Shown here: piece after piece, positions 16,287 to 26,400 of the stretch | Layout of the letters: every line of letters starts with the position of its first letter | How positions within the stretch are numbered: position 1 is the first letter of the stretch | NCBI GenBank assembly: GCA_938011325.1 | Contig: CALLUD010000002.1 | Coordinates: 62,001 to 126,000 of the forward strand | DNA from: an uncultured Spartobacteria bacterium | GTDB taxonomy: Bacteria; Verrucomicrobiota; Verrucomicrobiia; Chthoniobacterales; JAATET01 | Direction: 5' to 3' | DNA length: 64,000 nucleotides | Position numbers and translations under genes: made by a program | The notes under the pieces: generated by a model | Told to the model about the DNA's origin: nothing | Databases searched by the model: none | What the model saw: the letters and a program-made list of their open reading frames with translations, nothing else

Positions 16287-18986
16287 TCAGCTCTTCTTCG
16301 TGACCGAGAACGAATAGTTTCCCGAGCCGACTTCGAGCACGGCGCCGGCTTCGTCCCATTGCTTCGGCGTCACGCCTGCGGCTTCGGTAATGGGTTTGCC
16401 GCTTTCGGTGATCGTTGCTCCGCGTTCGGCGGGCAGGATGACGGTGGCGGTGGTGTTTGCCGGAATGGAGACGTCGAGCTTGAACGTGCCGTTCTCGATC
16501 TTCCAATCGCTGGACACCGGACCTCGAACGGTGTCCACCGTGGCCTTTGCGAACGTGAGGTCCTCCACGGGATTCGGCGCGATGACGATGTGCTCGAAGC
16601 CGGGAGCGCCGATGCGGATGCCCGCGAGCGCCTTGTAGAACCATGCCGCGATGTCGCCAAACATGATGTGGTTGCGCGACTCGAGGCCGTCCCAACGTTC
16701 CCACATCGTGGTCGCGCCCTGGTCGATCCACCAGCCCCAGCTCGGCTTCGTGCGTTTGCCGGCCATGCGGTAGGCGACGTCGGAGTGGCCACTGTCGGTG
16801 AGCACGTTCGGAATGTATTTCGAGCCCAGGATGCCGGCGTCGATGTGGCCGTCGGAGGCTTCAATGCTTGCGAGGAGATTCTCGATAACCTTCGGACGGT
16901 GCTGTTCCTCGACGACGCCGAAGAACAGCGCGCCAGCGAGGGCCGTCTGGCTGCCGTTGGCGTAGCTGCCGGTTTCGGGATCGAAGAATTTGCTGTTGAA
17001 CGCGTCGCGGATTCTCTCCGCGAGTTTCGCGTATTTTTCCTGATCGGATTTTTTCCCAAGCACGCCGGCGACCCTCGAAAGAATCTCCGCGTCGCGGTAG
17101 TAGCAGAGCGTGGAGGTGACGGTCTCGGGCGTCCTGGTCTTCGCGGGCATCCAGTCGCCGAGGAAGCTTTCGTCGATGATGTGGTTCTTTGCCTTTGACC
17201 CGATGAAGTCCATGTAGGTCTTCATGTGGTCGTAGTGTGCGGCGAGGATGTCCGTGTCGCCGGTGAACTCGTAAACCGTCCAGGGAATCTCGAAGAGCAC
17301 CGCATCCCATGCCGGCGCGAAATTCGGTCCGAAGTTCAGGCCCCAGCCGCTGTTGGGAATGATCACGCTGAGCCGCTCGCCGGGAATCACCGCGTCGCCG
17401 ACGTCATCCATGTATTTGCGGTAAACCGTCGCGGCGTCGTAGTTGAAGAGACCCTGCTCCGCGGCGAGATGGGCGTCGCCCGTCCAGCCGTTCTTTTCGC
17501 GATGCGGGCAATCGGTGAAGATGCTGTGGAGATTGCCGAGGTAGGACCAACGGGCCAGCTCGAGAATCTGATCGAGCAGCGGGTTCGAGCATTCGAAGGT
17601 TCCGCTTTGCTCGACATCGGTGTGCACGACGACGCCTTCGAGGTTGCTTGTGTCGAGTGAGCCCGGCGCGCCGGTCACCTGCACCCATTGGAAGCCATGA
17701 TACGTGAAGCGCGGCGTGTAGGTTTCCTCGCCATCGCCCTTGAGCGTGTAGACATCCGTCTGCGCGCGGCCGCCGTGGGACTTGATGTGCTTGCCGATGT
17801 CGCGCATGTCCACAGTGCCGTCATCGAGGAGCTGATCGCTGCACGTCATCGTGATTTCGGTGCCCGCGGGCCCGGAGATTTTCAGCCGTGGCACGCCGGA
17901 GATGTTCTGTCCGAGATCGAAAACGAAGACACCCGGCTGCACTTCCTTTACGCTCTTCGCGGGGATGGTCTTTACCTGCCGGATCGGCGGCATCATCTGG
18001 GCGACGAGTTTTCCTTTGGGCGGCTTCACGACGATGGCCGTGTCCCATTTCGAATCGTCGAAGCCATTCGTGTCCCAGCCCGGAATCTCGAGCCGCGCGT
18101 CGTAGCTCTCGCCGCTGTAGATGTTGGTGAAAGTGATCGGGCCGTCTGCGGTCTTCCATTTCTCGTCGGAAACGAGCGTGAATTTCCGTCCGTCGGTGGT
18201 TTCGACGTCGATGCGGAGGAGGAGTTTTGCCGCGTCGCGCCAGGGCGCCTGCTCGAACTTCCAGACCGCCGTGGTCTGCACGTTATACCAGCCGTTGCCG
18301 AGGATCACGCCGACCGTGTTTTCTCCGGACTTGAGCGCATCGGTCACGTCGTAGGTCGTGTAGACCACGCGCTTGTCGAAGTCCGTGTAAGCGGGGTCGA
18401 GCACGTGGTCGCCGATCTTCTCTCCGTTGATCCGCAGCTCGTAGTAGCCGAGACCGCAAACGTAGGCGCGTGCGCGCTTGATCCCGCCGCTGATGGGAAA
18501 CTCCGTGCGCAGGAGCGGCGCGGGCTCCGCCTCCGGGTTCGTCGTGCGACCAATCCACTTCGCGCCCCAGTCCTTCGGGTCGAGCAGTCCCATCTCGAAT
18601 GTCGCCGGCTCGCTCCACGGGCCTGCGTTTCCGGCCTGATCCCACGAACGCACCTTCCACCATGCCGTCTGACCCGATTTCAACGGCACGCCGCTGTAGG
18701 GGATGTGAAGAGTCCCGGCGGAAGCGATCTTGCCGGAATCCCACAGGTCGCTTTTGTCCGATGCCAACGCCTCGGGACTCGATGCGACCAGAATCTGAAA
18801 CGCGATCTGACGCTGCGCGCGCTCATCGGACGTCAGCGCCCAGCTCAGGCGGGGCTTGGTGGCGTCGATCCCGATGGGATTTTCCAGCATCTCCGTGCGG
18901 AGACGCTCCGGCTGGAGGGCCGCAAACGATAGAACGGGCAGCAGGGCGAAAACCGGAGCGAGAAGCCGGAGGAGGGAACGGGACAT
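16287..18986 (-). CDS. Secreted alpha-L-rhamnosidase, glycoside hydrolase family 78
   Basis: Releases alpha-linked L-rhamnose from polysaccharides or glycosides. 899 residues with a signal peptide ending near LSFAALQ. Order: N-terminal Ig-like domain (RTEMLENPIGIDATKPRLSW, ~30-150), beta-sandwich N domain (~155-330), concanavalin-like domain, then the (alpha/alpha)6 catalytic barrel from ~430. The barrel has the signature DCPHREKNGWTGD near residue 493, whose Glu corresponds to the family general acid, and SWGWWIDQGATTMWERWDG. A C-terminal beta domain (ASVTKATV-type strands) ends the protein. Typical length. Divergent from the PEP-CTERM gene on the right. Confidence 0.93.
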   Translation of the reverse strand: MSRSLLRLLAPVFALLPVLSFAALQPERLRTEMLENPIGIDATKPRLSWALTSDERAQRQIAFQILVASSPEALASDKSDLWDSGKIASAGTLHIPYSGVPLKSGQTAWWKVRSWDQAGNAGPWSEPATFEMGLLDPKDWGAKWIGRTTNPEAEPAPLLRTEFPISGGIKRARAYVCGLGYYELRINGEKIGDHVLDPAYTDFDKRVVYTTYDVTDALKSGENTVGVILGNGWYNVQTTAVWKFEQAPWRDAAKLLLRIDVETTDGRKFTLVSDEKWKTADGPITFTNIYSGESYDARLEIPGWDTNGFDDSKWDTAIVVKPPKGKLVAQMMPPIRQVKTIPAKSVKEVQPGVFVFDLGQNISGVPRLKISGPAGTEITMTCSDQLLDDGTVDMRDIGKHIKSHGGRAQTDVYTLKGDGEETYTPRFTYHGFQWVQVTGAPGSLDTSNLEGVVVHTDVEQSGTFECSNPLLDQILELARWSYLGNLHSIFTDCPHREKNGWTGDAHLAAEQGLFNYDAATVYRKYMDDVGDAVIPGERLSVIIPNSGWGLNFGPNFAPAWDAVLFEIPWTVYEFTGDTDILAAHYDHMKTYMDFIGSKAKNHIIDESFLGDWMPAKTRTPETVTSTLCYYRDAEILSRVAGVLGKKSDQEKYAKLAERIRDAFNSKFFDPETGSYANGSQTALAGALFFGVVEEQHRPKVIENLLASIEASDGHIDAGILGSKYIPNVLTDSGHSDVAYRMAGKRTKPSWGWWIDQGATTMWERWDGLESRNHIMFGDIAAWFYKALAGIRIGAPGFEHIVIAPNPVEDLTFAKATVDTVRGPVSSDWKIENGTFKLDVSIPANTTATVILPAERGATITESGKPITEAAGVTPKQWDEAGAVLEVGSGNYSFSVTKKS

Positions 18987-19264
18987 CTGTTCATGTTTGC
19001 ATGCCTGTGATTGCCTGTGAAGCGGAAGGATCGTGCGGTGACATGCCGGAGAGAAAATCCGATTCCATTCCTAATTTTTGCCTTCCGTCGGAGTTCGCTG
19101 CCGTGGTAGCAAGACAATCTGGGCGGACGTTATCTGCTGGAGGACGACTTCATGGGCCAACGCGACAACCATCCGACAAGGACAAATGGCATGCGCCCGT
19201 CGTCCCAGTTCCCCGCCCACAGCCTGGCTCGTGGGCTGTTTCCCGGAATCAACCAAGACTCACC
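18987..19264. other. Divergent intergenic region between rhamnosidase and PEP-CTERM genes
   Basis: 278 bases, the longest gene-free stretch in the window. It holds a direct repeat of TGCCTGTGA at 19002-19010 and 19012-19020, spaced ten bases apart, 16-34 bases upstream of the rhamnosidase start. An open frame crosses the whole region on the + strand, but it has no conserved sequence and runs antisense into the rhamnosidase gene. No clear -35/-10 pair was found. Confidence 0.4.
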
Positions 19265-22200
19265 ATGCGGAACGATTGCAATTCAGTTAGTGGAATAGAG
19301 AAGGTTCATGCGATTTGTCGTCTTCGCGACTTGGGAGTCGCATTGACCGCGGCCGTGTTTTTCCTGGTCCCTGCGAAGGCTGCGGAGATTGAGACGGAAT
19401 GGATCGGGCCGTTGGGGACCCCGGGAAGCTGGTTTGATGAGGCCAACTGGTCGAATGGGGTGCCGAACAACACCGCGGAAGATTTCTATTCGGTATTTAT
19501 CAATGCGCAGGATTTCGACGAGCCACCCTCCGTGGTTCTTCAATCCGGCGATGTGACCATCAGCGCCCTCAACAATCACGGAGAGCTGATGGTGGAAGAG
19601 GGGAATCTCACGGTGGATGGAGACGTGTGGCAGGAGGGATGGTTTGAGCTGACGGGAACGTTTTCCGTCGGCGGCAATTTTACCAACCTCCAGTCGATGT
19701 TCGTGGAGGCGGTGGGGGGTGATGCATCGCCCCCTTCGCAGGTGACGATCGCGAAGGATTTTCAGCAGTTTGCGTGGCTTGGCCTGAGCGATGCCTCCCT
19801 TTCCGTTGAAGGGAACTTTGTCAACAGCGGATGGACGGAGCTGGGATCCTCCTGGGACGACTCCGTGGGCCCGGCCCACGGCACGGTGGAAGGGAATCTC
19901 TACAACAGCGGCGAGCTTGAGCTTAACCGTGGATCGAGTTTTTCCGTGGGGGGAGATCTCGATAACGACGGGGGATATCTGGTCGCCTTTGAGGCCACGC
20001 TCACGGTGACGGGCGGTCTGACGCAGCAACAAGAAGGCGTGCTCACCAGAGGAAGATACGTGGCGGAGTCCTCGGGGAATGAGACGGTTATCGAGTGGGC
20101 AGGGGCCGATATCGAAGTGATCGGGGAGGCTGCGATGGTAAGGATTTCTGGCGAGTCGGCTTCGATACGGGACGTGGATACGGGAGAAAGTGCCGTGCGG
20201 AATCTGCGCGAGGTTTATGGGCGTTTCAGCCTGTGGGACCACGACATGGACTTCGTGGAGGGCTTGAAAATTGGAGAGTTCGGCAGCGTCGACATCGGTG
20301 CTGGCGATTTTGTCGTGAATGGGAACCTTGACAACGAGGGAGGCCTGTTCCTGGGGATTGGAACGCTCTCGGTAGCGGGGAGCCTGGTGCAGCAGCAGGA
20401 TGGAGTGCTGACGGGCGGGGAATATGAGATCGACGACGCCGTCCTCGAGTGGACGGGAGCGGACATTGAAGTAATTGGAGAGGGCGCCTCCGTTTTGGTT
20501 TACGGCGAAGAGGCATCGATGCGGGATCGGGACTCCAAGGCAAGCGCCTTTCGAAACCTGCGCGAGGTTTATGGGGAATTCACTCTTTCCGAGCAGGACA
20601 TGGAGCTTGTGCAGGGGCTGAAGATTGGCGAGTGGGGTGAAGTGGCTCTCAGCGTGGGGAGTTTTACCGTGAATGGCGATCTTGATAACGAAGGATATCT
20701 GGCGGTGTCGCAGGGAGGAGGGCTCACCGTGACGGGTGGTTTGGTCCAGCAGCAAGGAGGTGTGCTGACGGGCGGGCAATACCGTGTGTTCTCCTCGGAA
20801 GGGGAAGCCTTTATCGAATGGACCGGCGCCGACATCGAGGTGATTGGAGACGACGCATGGGTGTGGCTGATTGGCGAGGCATCCATGCGGGATCAAGAGA
20901 CCGGGGAGAATGCATTCCGTAACCTGCGGGAGATTCAGGGCCGCTTTACGCTGTCGGGGCAGGACATGGAGTTTGCGCAGGGGCTGAGAATGGGAGAGGG
21001 GGGCTTCGCCGTTCTCGACGGAGGCGAATTTACAATAAACGGCGATCTCGAGATTGATGGTGGCGGCCTATTTTCCTCGGATGCCGTTTTTACCGTGAAT
21101 GGTGATTTCGACAACGGGGGGTCGCTGACCGTGGAGGAGGAAGGAACATTCACCGTGATGGGCGCGCTGGTGCAGCAGCAGGATGGCGTGCTGACAGGCG
21201 GGCGTTACGAGGTCGGGGACGCGATCCTCGAATGGACCGACGCCAATATCGAAGTGATCGGGGAGGACGTATCGGTGTGGATTTCCGGCGAAGTCGCGGC
21301 GATGCGGGATCGGGAGACGGAAGAAAGTGCCTTTCGAAATCTGCGCGAGGTGAATGGCAGCTTCGATCTTCAGGCGCAGGACATGGCGTTTGCGCAGGGA
21401 CTGAAGATTGGGAAATCGGGTGAAGTCTATCTTAGCGATGGAGATTTCACGGTGAATGGCGATCTCGATAACGAGGGATACCTGCTGGTGTGGGATGGCG
21501 GACGGTTCACGGTGACGGGCATGCTGGTGCAGCAGCAGGATGGCGTGCTGATCCGCGGAAGATATGAGGCGGATTCCTGGGGGGAAGGCTCCGTCCTCGA
21601 ATGGACCGATGCCAATATCGAAGTGATCGGGGAGGACGCCTGGGTGTCGCTCTATGGGGAAGGGGCTTCCATTCAGGATCGGGAGACCGGGGAGAATGCC
21701 TTGCGTAATCTGCGGGAGATCAACGGCGGCTTTTGGGTGTCGCACCAGGACGTGGAGTTTGCGCAGGGGTTGAAAATTGGAGCGGAGGGTTACGTTTATC
21801 TCGGCTACGGCAATTTTGCTGTGAATGGCGACCTCGATAATCTCGGTGAGCTCGTGGTGCGGGACGCGCTCACAGTTTCCGGTCAGGTGCTTCAACTCGA
21901 CCCGCAAAAGAAGCTTACGGGTGGTTCTTTTGTTATGGACGACGGGGTGCTGGCCTGGAGCGGAGCCAGGATCGAAACCATCGGCGAGGCTGCGTCGATC
22001 GAGTTGTGGGAGGACGGTGCGATCAGGAACTCGGAAGACGATTCAAATGCCCTGAGCGCGCTGAAGCGAAACGAAGGTTCGCTGAGTCTGAATGACCACG
22101 TCCTCGAGCTGGAAGGAGGGCTGGAGAACGCCGGCCGGTTGACGTTGCGGGATTCAAGGTTGGTTCTTGGAGAGGACGGTGCTTTGCAAAACGAAGGAAG

Positions 22201-22678
22201 TTTGATCGCGAAAGATGCCGTCGAGATTGAGATCGAAGGAGCACTGGAGCTGGTCGAGGGCGGTGTCCTGACGATTTACGGGGGGTATCTCGGTTGGGAC
22301 AGCAACACCTACGAGGACATCTTTGGGCTGACGTTGGTGAAGGCGGGAGCCATCACTTTGGGAGGAGAAATCCAGCTGACGCTCGATCTCTGGGACGAGT
22401 GGATTCCGTCGGAGGATGGGGTTTACAAGATCCTCGAAGGCGATTCGCTGACCGGCACCTTCGATGGGCTGGCGGATGGATCCCGAGTCGCGTTGTGGGG
22501 GGATTGGGATACCGGAGATCGGGAGATCATCGGCACCTTCGCCATTACCTACGACTATGCGAAAGGCGAGGTGCTGCTGAGCAATTTCGCGGCCATCCCC
22601 GAGCCGGGCACGACATTACTCTTTGGCCTCGGCCTCGCGACGCTGCTGTGGAGCACGCGGAGGAAGGCCACCCGTTGA
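19265..22678 (+). CDS. PEP-CTERM-anchored surface protein with tandem ~120-residue beta-strand repeats
   Basis: 1137 residues from the ATG at 19265. A signal peptide with hydrophobic core VALTAAVFFLVPAKA ends near residue 38. The N-terminal mature part has the GSW...ANWSNGVPNN motif seen at the start of many planctomycete/verrucomicrobial beta-repeat proteins. The middle is a series of five clear and one degenerate repeats. The C-terminus IPEPGT, a 16-residue hydrophobic stretch and RRK is a PEP-CTERM signal, normally processed by exosortase with export to the cell surface. No exosortase lies in the window. Binding partner unknown. The frame is open further upstream, but the signal peptide sets the start. 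Confidence 0.8.
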   Translation: MRNDCNSVSGIEKVHAICRLRDLGVALTAAVFFLVPAKAAEIETEWIGPLGTPGSWFDEANWSNGVPNNTAEDFYSVFINAQDFDEPPSVVLQSGDVTISALNNHGELMVEEGNLTVDGDVWQEGWFELTGTFSVGGNFTNLQSMFVEAVGGDASPPSQVTIAKDFQQFAWLGLSDASLSVEGNFVNSGWTELGSSWDDSVGPAHGTVEGNLYNSGELELNRGSSFSVGGDLDNDGGYLVAFEATLTVTGGLTQQQEGVLTRGRYVAESSGNETVIEWAGADIEVIGEAAMVRISGESASIRDVDTGESAVRNLREVYGRFSLWDHDMDFVEGLKIGEFGSVDIGAGDFVVNGNLDNEGGLFLGIGTLSVAGSLVQQQDGVLTGGEYEIDDAVLEWTGADIEVIGEGASVLVYGEEASMRDRDSKASAFRNLREVYGEFTLSEQDMELVQGLKIGEWGEVALSVGSFTVNGDLDNEGYLAVSQGGGLTVTGGLVQQQGGVLTGGQYRVFSSEGEAFIEWTGADIEVIGDDAWVWLIGEASMRDQETGENAFRNLREIQGRFTLSGQDMEFAQGLRMGEGGFAVLDGGEFTINGDLEIDGGGLFSSDAVFTVNGDFDNGGSLTVEEEGTFTVMGALVQQQDGVLTGGRYEVGDAILEWTDANIEVIGEDVSVWISGEVAAMRDRETEESAFRNLREVNGSFDLQAQDMAFAQGLKIGKSGEVYLSDGDFTVNGDLDNEGYLLVWDGGRFTVTGMLVQQQDGVLIRGRYEADSWGEGSVLEWTDANIEVIGEDAWVSLYGEGASIQDRETGENALRNLREINGGFWVSHQDVEFAQGLKIGAEGYVYLGYGNFAVNGDLDNLGELVVRDALTVSGQVLQLDPQKKLTGGSFVMDDGVLAWSGARIETIGEAASIELWEDGAIRNSEDDSNALSALKRNEGSLSLNDHVLELEGGLENAGRLTLRDSRLVLGEDGALQNEGSLIAKDAVEIEIEGALELVEGGVLTIYGGYLGWDSNTYEDIFGLTLVKAGAITLGGEIQLTLDLWDEWIPSEDGVYKILEGDSLTGTFDGLADGSRVALWGDWDTGDREIIGTFAITYDYAKGEVLLSNFAAIPEPGTTLLFGLGLATLLWSTRRKATR
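19950..22115 (+). repeat. Tandem protein-coding repeats, period 357-366 bp (one unit 426 bp)
   Basis: Using the first base of the QQQ anchor codons, repeats fall at 20024, 20390, 20747, 21173 and 21530, with a degenerate sixth near 21893. Spacings are 366, 357, 426, 357 and 363 bases. The shared protein pattern is LVQQQDGVLTGG, then IEWTGADIEVIGED, MRDRETGENAFRNLRE, QDMEFAQGLKIG and FTVNGDLDNEGYL. The 426-base unit carries an extra half-module (a second FTVNGD strand pair). Units four and five are nearly identical in DNA around the EWTDANIEVIGED codons, which suggests recent duplication. Confidence 0.85.
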
Positions 22679-22712
22679 TGTCCGCTTGATTGGCCGGAGG
22701 GCCCAATGAGTT

Positions 22713-22724
22713 CGCCGGCCGGCG
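22713..22724. other. 12-bp GC palindrome after the PEP-CTERM gene
   Basis: CGCCGGCCGGCG is a perfect palindrome 35 bases after the stop codon. It could contribute to a transcript-end hairpin but has no loop or T-run, so terminator status is not supported. Confidence 0.2.
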
Positions 22725-22822
22725 GATATAGCGTCGGTCACGGGACCGGGGCTTTGCGTGAGTCTCCCGGGCATCCTGGGCCTTGCGTGGTCCGCAGGAG
22801 GAGCGGATGATTTCGTCATCGT

Positions 22823-23365
22823 ATGAGCAGGGCGCGGGAACAGATCGACGCGGAGCTGGCGGAGTGGATCGGGCAGCAGAAGGTGTTTTTCGTGGGAACG
22901 GCACCGTTGTCGCCGGCCGGCCACGTCAACATCTCGCCGAAGGGCGGAGATGCCTTTCGGGTGCTCGGGCCTCTCGATGTCGCGTATCTGGATTACACGG
23001 GCAGCGGAGCGGAGACGGCGGCCCATCTGCGCGAAAATGGGCGCATTGTGATCATGTTCTGTGCGTTCGAGGGCGGGCCGAAAATCGTCCGGCTGCACGG
23101 TCGCGGGACGGTGCTCACGCCGGATCAATCGGGCTTTGCTGAGCTGGTGGAGAAGTTTTCGCGGAATCCCGGAACGCGGGCGATCATTCGCGTGGCGGTG
23201 ACGCGGGTGAGCGAGTCGTGTGGATTTTCGGTGCCGTTCTTCGACTACCGGGGTCCCCGGACCACGCTCGATCAATGGGCGACGAAACAAGGGCCGGAGG
23301 GAATGGCGAAGTATCGCGCCCGGGAGAACGCCCGCAGCGTGGACGGCCTGCCGGCGTTCGACTAG
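22823..23365 (+). CDS. Pyridoxamine 5'-phosphate oxidase-fold flavoprotein (PPOX class)
   Basis: 180 residues. Split-barrel FMN-binding fold: VFFVGTAPLSPAGHVNISPKGG (~21-42), VAYLDYTGSGAETAAHLRENGRIVIMFCAFEGGPKIVRLHGRG (quoted in part: YLDYTGSGAETAAHL, FCAFEGGPKIVRL) and GFSVPFFDY near the C-terminus. These match the general pyridoxamine-phosphate-oxidase-like family used for FMN- or F420-linked reductions, not PdxH itself. Substrate unknown. It sits alone between the two PEP-CTERM genes; 144 bases separate it from the left one. Confidence 0.85.
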   Translation: MSRAREQIDAELAEWIGQQKVFFVGTAPLSPAGHVNISPKGGDAFRVLGPLDVAYLDYTGSGAETAAHLRENGRIVIMFCAFEGGPKIVRLHGRGTVLTPDQSGFAELVEKFSRNPGTRAIIRVAVTRVSESCGFSVPFFDYRGPRTTLDQWATKQGPEGMAKYRARENARSVDGLPAFD

Positions 23366-23439
23366 CAGCTTTTTCGGGCAGGGAAAACGACGGAGGAAAA
23401 CTCCGTGAGTTCATCCGATGCGTGCGAAAATCGCGGGCT

Positions 23440-23472
23440 GGAAATGCACTTGTCAAAAGTGGGAATGCATTT
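23440..23472 (+). promoter_or_regulatory. Direct repeats around a candidate promoter of the second PEP-CTERM gene
   Basis: GGAAATGCACTT at 23440-23451 and GGGAATGCATTT at 23461-23472 share 10 of 12 bases with a 21-base period (two helical turns). Between and just after them lie TTGTCA (23450-23455) and TCTATT (23472-23477), a plausible -35/-10 pair with a 16-base spacer. The arrangement resembles a regulator-bound promoter. Confidence 0.4.
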
Positions 23473-23493
23473 CTATTCAACCTGTTAGGAAGT

Positions 23494-26400
23494 ATGTTTC
23501 GTCGTAATCCTGTTGCATGGCTGGCTTGTGCAGCGGCTCTGATTACGCATCCGGCGGCTGCACAGATTCACTTCGAAGGGGGATACCTCGACTTGGACCA
23601 ATATGTGTTTATTGGTTTTCCGGACAACGCCCCCGGGACGGCGACCGTGACTGGCGACGCAAGCCGCGGTTACATCTTCGTCGGAGCCTTGTCGGAGGGG
23701 ACGCTGAACATCCAGTCGGGAGGCGCCCTGAGCGGGTCGCGGGTGTTTTTGGGAGGGGAGCAGACGGGAAATATGGTGGTCAACAGTGGGGGCAGCCTGT
23801 CGGTTTCCGGTCTGAGTGTGGGATCGCTCTACGGTTCCGGTCATGTGGATATCAACGGAGGAACGGTGAACGTCTCGGACCTCTTTTCGGTGGGTGACGG
23901 AACGGGACCGAGCTCCGTGAACCTCCATGGCGGAACGTTGGAGGCGGGAAGAGCGAAAGTGGCGAATGGGTCCGTGGTCCTGGATGGCGGCACCTTTTCC
24001 GTCGGCGGCGATATGAAGGTTGGGGACAATGCGGCCGGCAGTCTGGTTCTCATGGATGGATCCGTCTCGGTCGGGGGGACGTTTTACGTGGGGAACGGAC
24101 ACGACGGCACCGTGACGATCGAAGGCGGTTCGCTGAACACGAACGATTCCTGGATCGGGGGATTTACGAGCAACGGCACTGCCAAGGTGACCGGGGGAAA
24201 CTGGACGGTGTCCACGATGCTCTACCTGGGGATGCTCAATTCTTCGGGCACGCTGGAAATCAGCGGCTCGGGCGCTGTCAGTGCCATCGGGGTGATGGTG
24301 GGGCAAATGGGTGACGGTGTTCTGCGGCTCAACGGTGGATCGCTCAGTGCGGAGCTCGTGCAGGTGGGTTATACCGGGGAAAATGGCAGCGGCTCTGTCG
24401 AATTGAACGGAGGCACGATGCACGTGGTGAATGTCACCGCGTATGCGCTCTCCACGGCTTCGAGGAGTTTCGTATGGAATGGCGGGACCTTGAAGCTGGT
24501 GGGCAGCCAGGGCAACCTGTTCGACGGGTTTGCGACAGAGAACGCCCAGGTCCGGATCGATGCCAATGGCGGTCTGCTCGACACCAGTGGCGGCGACGCG
24601 ATCATCAACGTGGGCATCCAGGGCACGGGAGCGCTGCATAAATTGGGCGAGGGAACGCTTACCTTCACCACGAGCCAGGCTTATACGGGCGGCACGATCG
24701 TCCATGCAGGACAGCTGATCTTTTCCGGCGATGGAGGGTTTGCTTCGCCGGACACGTCTCTCATCGTCGGACGTGATGACGGCGATGACGGTGCGGTCAT
24801 AATCGGATCCTCTGCCAATATCTCGACGGCGGGCGGGGTGATCGCCCAGGGTGAGGGATCCAAAGGGACGGTGGAGGTCGTCGACGGCACATGGACGAAT
24901 ACGACGGCACTGACCATTGGCAACGCGGGGGAAGGCACGCTGAGCATTTCGGGCAACGGCCGCGTCGTGGCGCCCTCGGTTTCGGTGACCGCCGCGAATG
25001 CTTCGGGGAAGGGATTGCTCGAGATTGATGGCATGGGCGTGCTCGAAGCAGGTCAGGTTAGTGCCGGTGTTGGGCAGGCGACGCTTTCGTTTTCCAACCG
25101 AGGCACGCTGCGCCTGACGGGAGACCAGAGCGACCTCTTTACAGGATTCAAAGCGCAGGGGGTGCGATTCGACACCGGCGGCGGAGTCATCGATACCCAG
25201 GAGCATACGGCGACGATCGACATTTCCCTGTGGGGTGAGGGCGCCTTGATCAAGAGAGGCTCAGGCACGCTTGTTCTCACAGGAGCGAACTCCCACGCCG
25301 GAGGCACGGTGGTGGAGGAGGGTGTGCTGAGCATCGGATTGGATGCGAACCTGGGGGCGTCGGGTCCGCTGACGCTCGACGGAGGCACGCTTCTGAATCG
25401 GGCCGACATTCTGACCGCACGGAAGGTAAGGCTCGGCGAAAACGGCGGCGTTTTGGACGTCGATGCCGGCTTTCTCACGTTCGAAGAGCCGGTCGAGGGA
25501 ATGGGCGATTTGACCAAGACGGGTGGCAACCTCCTTACGCTTGTCGGCCACCACACCTACACCGGCGACACGCACGTCAACGAGGGCGGTTTCAAACTCC
25601 AGGACGGAACTCTGGCCTCGTCGTTGGTCGAGCTGGCGGAGGGAACGACATTTTATCTTGTGGCTCACGACGGGAAGCAAACCGCGTATGCCGGGGAGAT
25701 TTCCGGAGACGGGCAGGTTGTCATCCAGACGGATGGGAGTGGACAAGTTGTGCTCAGCGGGGACAACCGCCATGCCGGCCCGACCACGATCGAGTCGGGT
25801 GAGCTGGTTACATTGTCCGACGGAGCGTTGTCGCCACTCTCGGCGCTTACCCTTCTCGAGGGGACGAAATTGATCGTCTATGGCGACGACGATGACAGCT
25901 ACCTCGTCGAGGCGGGCTCGCTTTCCGGTGCGGGAACCGTCGAGATCGGCAAGGGATCGGGTCTGATCGTCGGAGGAGACAACTCGGACACGACGTTCTC
26001 GGGATCCATTCTCGCCACGGGACCCGGGACTGGTTTTGAAAAGACGGGTGCGGGCAAACTGACGCTTACAGGGGATAGCGAGGTTTCCATTCTCATGCTC
26101 TGCGGATGCAGCCTGACCAACGAGCTTGAGATCAATGGCGGCAGTGTCACGTCCGTGGAGTTCCTCGAAAATTTTGGCGGCGCCCTGTCGGTCGTCAATG
26201 ACGGACGGCTCGAGGCGGATATCGTCCTGTCTTTTGGGCCCCTGCGCGTTCGGGACAATGGCTCGCAGATGGTTGCCGGCGCGATGAGTTTCGCCGGCGA
26301 GGATGCGATCCTGGAAGTCGGCGAAGGGGCGTCGCTTTCGACCGCCTCGGTCACGATTTCAGAAGGTGCACAGGCTGTGGTGAACGGCACCGTGCAGGGG

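Noticed and set aside
19005..19020. CRP/FNR-type operator (TGTGA word)
   Set aside because: The two TGTGA words are in direct, not inverted, orientation, so the palindromic CRP pattern is absent.
18599..19264. Upstream open extension of the first PEP-CTERM frame
   Set aside because: It overlaps the rhamnosidase gene on the other strand and would place the signal peptide in the middle of the protein.
19283..20896. 537-codon open frame on the - strand inside the repeat region
   Set aside because: It mirrors the repeats of the + strand protein, has no signal or family motif, and would start inside the repeats.
22713..22724. Rho-independent terminator after the first PEP-CTERM gene
   Set aside because: The palindrome has no loop and no T-run, so it is listed only as a palindrome.
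23485..25206. 573-codon open frame on the - strand inside the second PEP-CTERM gene
   Set aside because: Antisense shadow of Gly/Ser-rich beta-repeat codons.
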